Below, piece by piece: positions 5,596-7,447 of a stretch of DNA of 7,447 nucleotides. The stretch spans positions 1-7,447 of the forward strand of contig JAPTVL010000325.1 of the NCBI GenBank assembly GCA_028065725.1, read 5' to 3'. Made by a program: the position numbers and the translations under genes. Origin of the DNA: Betaproteobacteria bacterium. GTDB lineage: Bacteria; Pseudomonadota; Gammaproteobacteria; Burkholderiales; Rhodocyclaceae. The first letter of the stretch is position 1. Each line of letters begins with the position of its first letter. Below the pieces are notes generated by a model, which did no database searches, had not been told where the DNA came from, and saw only the letters and a program-made list of their open reading frames with translations.

Positions 5596-7447
5596 ATGTC
5601 CCAACATTACGCCATCACGATGCCGCAACTCTCGGACACCATGACCGAGGGCGTCGTCGTCACCTGGGAAAAACAGGCCGGCGACCGCGTCGAGCGCGGC
5701 GACATCGTCGCCACGGTCGAAACCGACAAGGCCATCATGGACGTCGAGGTGTTCAAGGCCGGCTACCTGGCCGGACCGCTGGCTGGCGTCGGCGCGACCA
5801 TCGCGGTCGGCGCCGCGCTCGGCTACATCACCGACACCGCAGGCGACGTGGCGATTGCCGCTGGGGAAGTGGTGGCAGAAAAGGCGCAGACCGAAATGAT
5901 TCCGCACCATGCCGGCACGCCGATCGTGATGCCGCAGCTGTCGGACACCATGACCGAAGGCGTGGTCGTCACCTGGGAGAAGCAGCCCGGTGAGGCGATC
6001 AAGCGCGGCGACATCGTCGCCACCGTGGAAACCGACAAGGCCATCATGGATGTCGAAGTGTTCCAGGACGGTTTCCTGTCCGGCCCGATCGCCGACGTCG
6101 GCAGCGTGGTCGAAGTCGGCCACCCGATGGCGTTCATCGTCGACGATGCGTCCAAGGCCAACGACACCGGCGTCACCTTGAGCGCCGACCACAAGGTCAA
6201 GGACACGCACAAGGTCACGCCGCATGCGGCCGACAAGCCCGCCAACATCCCCCTGCCCAAGGCCACCCCGGTGCCCGTCGCCGCAGCCGGCAACCTGCCG
6301 CCGGTGGCGCGCCCGCAGGGCCGCCAGGCGAGCCCCTATGCCCGCAAGGTCGCAGCGCAGCTCGGCGTGAACATCGCCGGTCTCGCCGGCAGCGGTCCCG
6401 CAGGCGTGATCGTCGCCGCCGACGTCGCGCGTGCACGGCCGTCGATGCAGGAAGTCGCGCATTCGCTGCCGCAGGTCGACGTGCCGGGCCAGGGCCGCGC
6501 GATGACCTCGATGGAAAAGGCGGTCTCCCACGCGATGACCGCCTCGCTCACGCTGCCGACCTTCAACGTCACGGTGAACATCGACACCGCCGCCTTGACC
6601 GCCGCGGCCAAGGCGAAGAAGGTGTCGGTGACGGTGGCGATCGCCAAGGCCTGTTCGGTGGCGATGGCGAAGTTCCCGCGCATGAACTGGGCCTATCAGC
6701 CGGTCGACAAGCTGGTCGAACGCGCCAACCACGACTTCGGCGTCGCCGTGATGTCGAACGACGGCGGCCTGGTGGTGCCGATCCTGCACGGCATCGAGAA
6801 GAAGCCGCTGGAGGCGCTGCAGAGCGACTGGACGGGCCTCGTCGAGCGCGCACGGGTGCGCAAGCTGGCGCCTTCCGAGTATTCCAACCCCACCTTCACC
6901 ATTTCCAACATGGGCATGCTGGGCGTGTCGCACTTCACCGCGATCCCCACCCCCGGCATCTCGGCGATCCTGGCGATTGCCGCCAACGGACCGCAGGGTA
7001 CGCCTTTCACCATCACCGGCGACCACCGCGTGCTCAACGGTGCCGACGTCGCGCTGTATCTGGCCACGCTGAAGCAGACCATCGAAGCGCCGGAAGGCTG
7101 GATTCAGGATTCAGGGGTCAGGGGTCAGGGAATGGCGGCCGAAGCTGTCTCCGGCACGGCCGCAACCGTCAGCACCCCGGTATCGCCCATCCCCGAGGGT
7201 AACTGGGACTTCCCGGTGGTCGTCGTCGGCGGCGGCCCCGGCGGCGAGGACTGCGCGCGCGACCTCGCCGACCACGGCATCAGGGTCATGATGGTCAACA
7301 ACGAGCCCTTCCCCGGCGGCGAATGCCTGTGGCGCGGCTGCATCCCGTCCAAGGCCTGGCGCGCCGCGGCCGACGTCATCCGCAACCGCGCGCACGACGC
7401 CGAGATGGGCGTCGACGGCACCAACACGCCCAAGCTCAACTGGGAAC
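5596..7447 (+). CDS. pdhC: Fused pyruvate dehydrogenase E2-E3 (acetyltransferase plus dihydrolipoamide dehydrogenase), C-terminus beyond the window
   Basis: E2 moves the acetyl group from E1 to CoA; E3 reoxidises the lipoyl group using FAD and NAD+. The 617 visible codons show, in order: lipoyl domain 1 (about 5-85, lipoyl lysine K45 in ETDKAIMD), lipoyl domain 2 (about 108-187, K148), a long linker rich in Ala, Pro and His, a subunit-binding domain (about 245-281, ASPYARKVAAQLGV and GSGPAG), and the acetyltransferase domain (about 300-500; SNMGMLGV, and DHRVLNG with H477). A 33-residue linker containing a heptamer-encoded SGVRGQG leads into an E3 fold with GGGPGG (545-550) and the redox disulfide CLWRGC (C577, C582). 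The E2 motif has Asn where most have Asp. The frame shows no stop from ATG 5596 to the edge; a weak GGAA at 5586-5589 precedes the start. The rest of E3 is not visible. Confidence 0.9.
   Translation, partial: MSQHYAITMPQLSDTMTEGVVVTWEKQAGDRVERGDIVATVETDKAIMDVEVFKAGYLAGPLAGVGATIAVGAALGYITDTAGDVAIAAGEVVAEKAQTEMIPHHAGTPIVMPQLSDTMTEGVVVTWEKQPGEAIKRGDIVATVETDKAIMDVEVFQDGFLSGPIADVGSVVEVGHPMAFIVDDASKANDTGVTLSADHKVKDTHKVTPHAADKPANIPLPKATPVPVAAAGNLPPVARPQGRQASPYARKVAAQLGVNIAGLAGSGPAGVIVAADVARARPSMQEVAHSLPQVDVPGQGRAMTSMEKAVSHAMTASLTLPTFNVTVNIDTAALTAAAKAKKVSVTVAIAKACSVAMAKFPRMNWAYQPVDKLVERANHDFGVAVMSNDGGLVVPILHGIEKKPLEALQSDWTGLVERARVRKLAPSEYSNPTFTISNMGMLGVSHFTAIPTPGISAILAIAANGPQGTPFTITGDHRVLNGADVALYLATLKQTIEAPEGWIQDSGVRGQGMAAEAVSGTAATVSTPVSPIPEGNWDFPVVVVGGGPGGEDCARDLADHGIRVMMVNNEPFPGGECLWRGCIPSKAWRAAADVIRNRAHDAEMGVDGTNTPKLNWE
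7103..7130 (+). repeat. Tandem heptamer array at the E2-E3 junction
   Basis: Four heptamers in tandem: TTCAGGA, TTCAGGG, GTCAGGG, GTCAGGG. They lie in frame just after the natural C-terminus of the E2 domain and encode D505 to G512 (DSGVRGQG), including the same SGVRGQG peptide found in the aminopeptidase. The array ends one base before an in-frame ATG at 7132. Confidence 0.9.
7120..7134 (+). promoter_or_regulatory. Possible internal ribosome binding site and start for a separate E3
   Basis: Within the heptamer array, AGGGG (7120-7124) lies 7 nt before an in-frame ATG (7132-7134, M513). If used, it would produce an E3 polypeptide without E2, starting about 25 residues before the FAD-binding fold. 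This is inference from spacing alone; the continuous frame makes the fusion equally or more likely. Confidence 0.25.

Noticed and set aside
5581..7026. 481-codon open frame on the minus strand opposite the E2 gene
   Set aside because: Its translation is low-complexity, rich in Arg, His, Gly and Asp, as expected from the antisense of GC-rich codons, and the plus strand encodes unmistakable E2 domains.

Overview
The window is GC-rich, densely coding bacterial DNA. Its gene content and motifs suggest a betaproteobacterium, perhaps a member of Nitrosomonadales such as a Thiobacillus relative. That placement is inference from a chemoreceptor helix of the usual betaproteobacterial kind and an RluA of enterobacterial size; there is no rRNA or other marker gene to settle it.

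Left half, minus strand (read right to left): an M17-family (leucyl) aminopeptidase at 3384-1900 is followed 7 nt later by rluA at 1892-1242, a pseudouridine synthase for 23S rRNA and tRNA. The two are probably co-transcribed. After a 250-nt gap comes a methyl-accepting chemotaxis protein at 991-1, whose C-terminal signalling part lies outside the window.

Right half, plus strand: a pyruvate dehydrogenase operon diverges from the aminopeptidase across a 114-nt region that holds a good sigma70-type promoter (TTGATG, 17 nt, GATAAT). The genes are pdhA (E1 alpha), pdhB (E1 beta) and one long open frame that runs off the window. That frame encodes an E2 with two lipoyl domains, a subunit-binding domain and an acetyltransferase domain, joined in frame to the start of a dihydrolipoamide-dehydrogenase-like (E3) flavoprotein. 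Together they would encode all catalytic parts of a complex converting pyruvate, CoA and NAD+ to acetyl-CoA, CO2 and NADH.

The most unusual signal is a family of degenerate heptamer repeats (consensus GTCAGGG, variants GTNAGGN) at three separate places: in frame inside the aminopeptidase gene, as an inverted pair of four-unit arrays between pdhB and the E2 gene, and in frame exactly at the E2-E3 junction. Each array holds four heptamers. In both coding sites the G-rich strand is the sense strand and the array encodes the peptide SGVRGQG. The G-rich strand of this repeat has no stop in any frame, while the opposite strand has TGA in every frame. The pattern looks like a small dispersed element that has been tolerated in genes, and it may have shaped the E2-E3 fusion.
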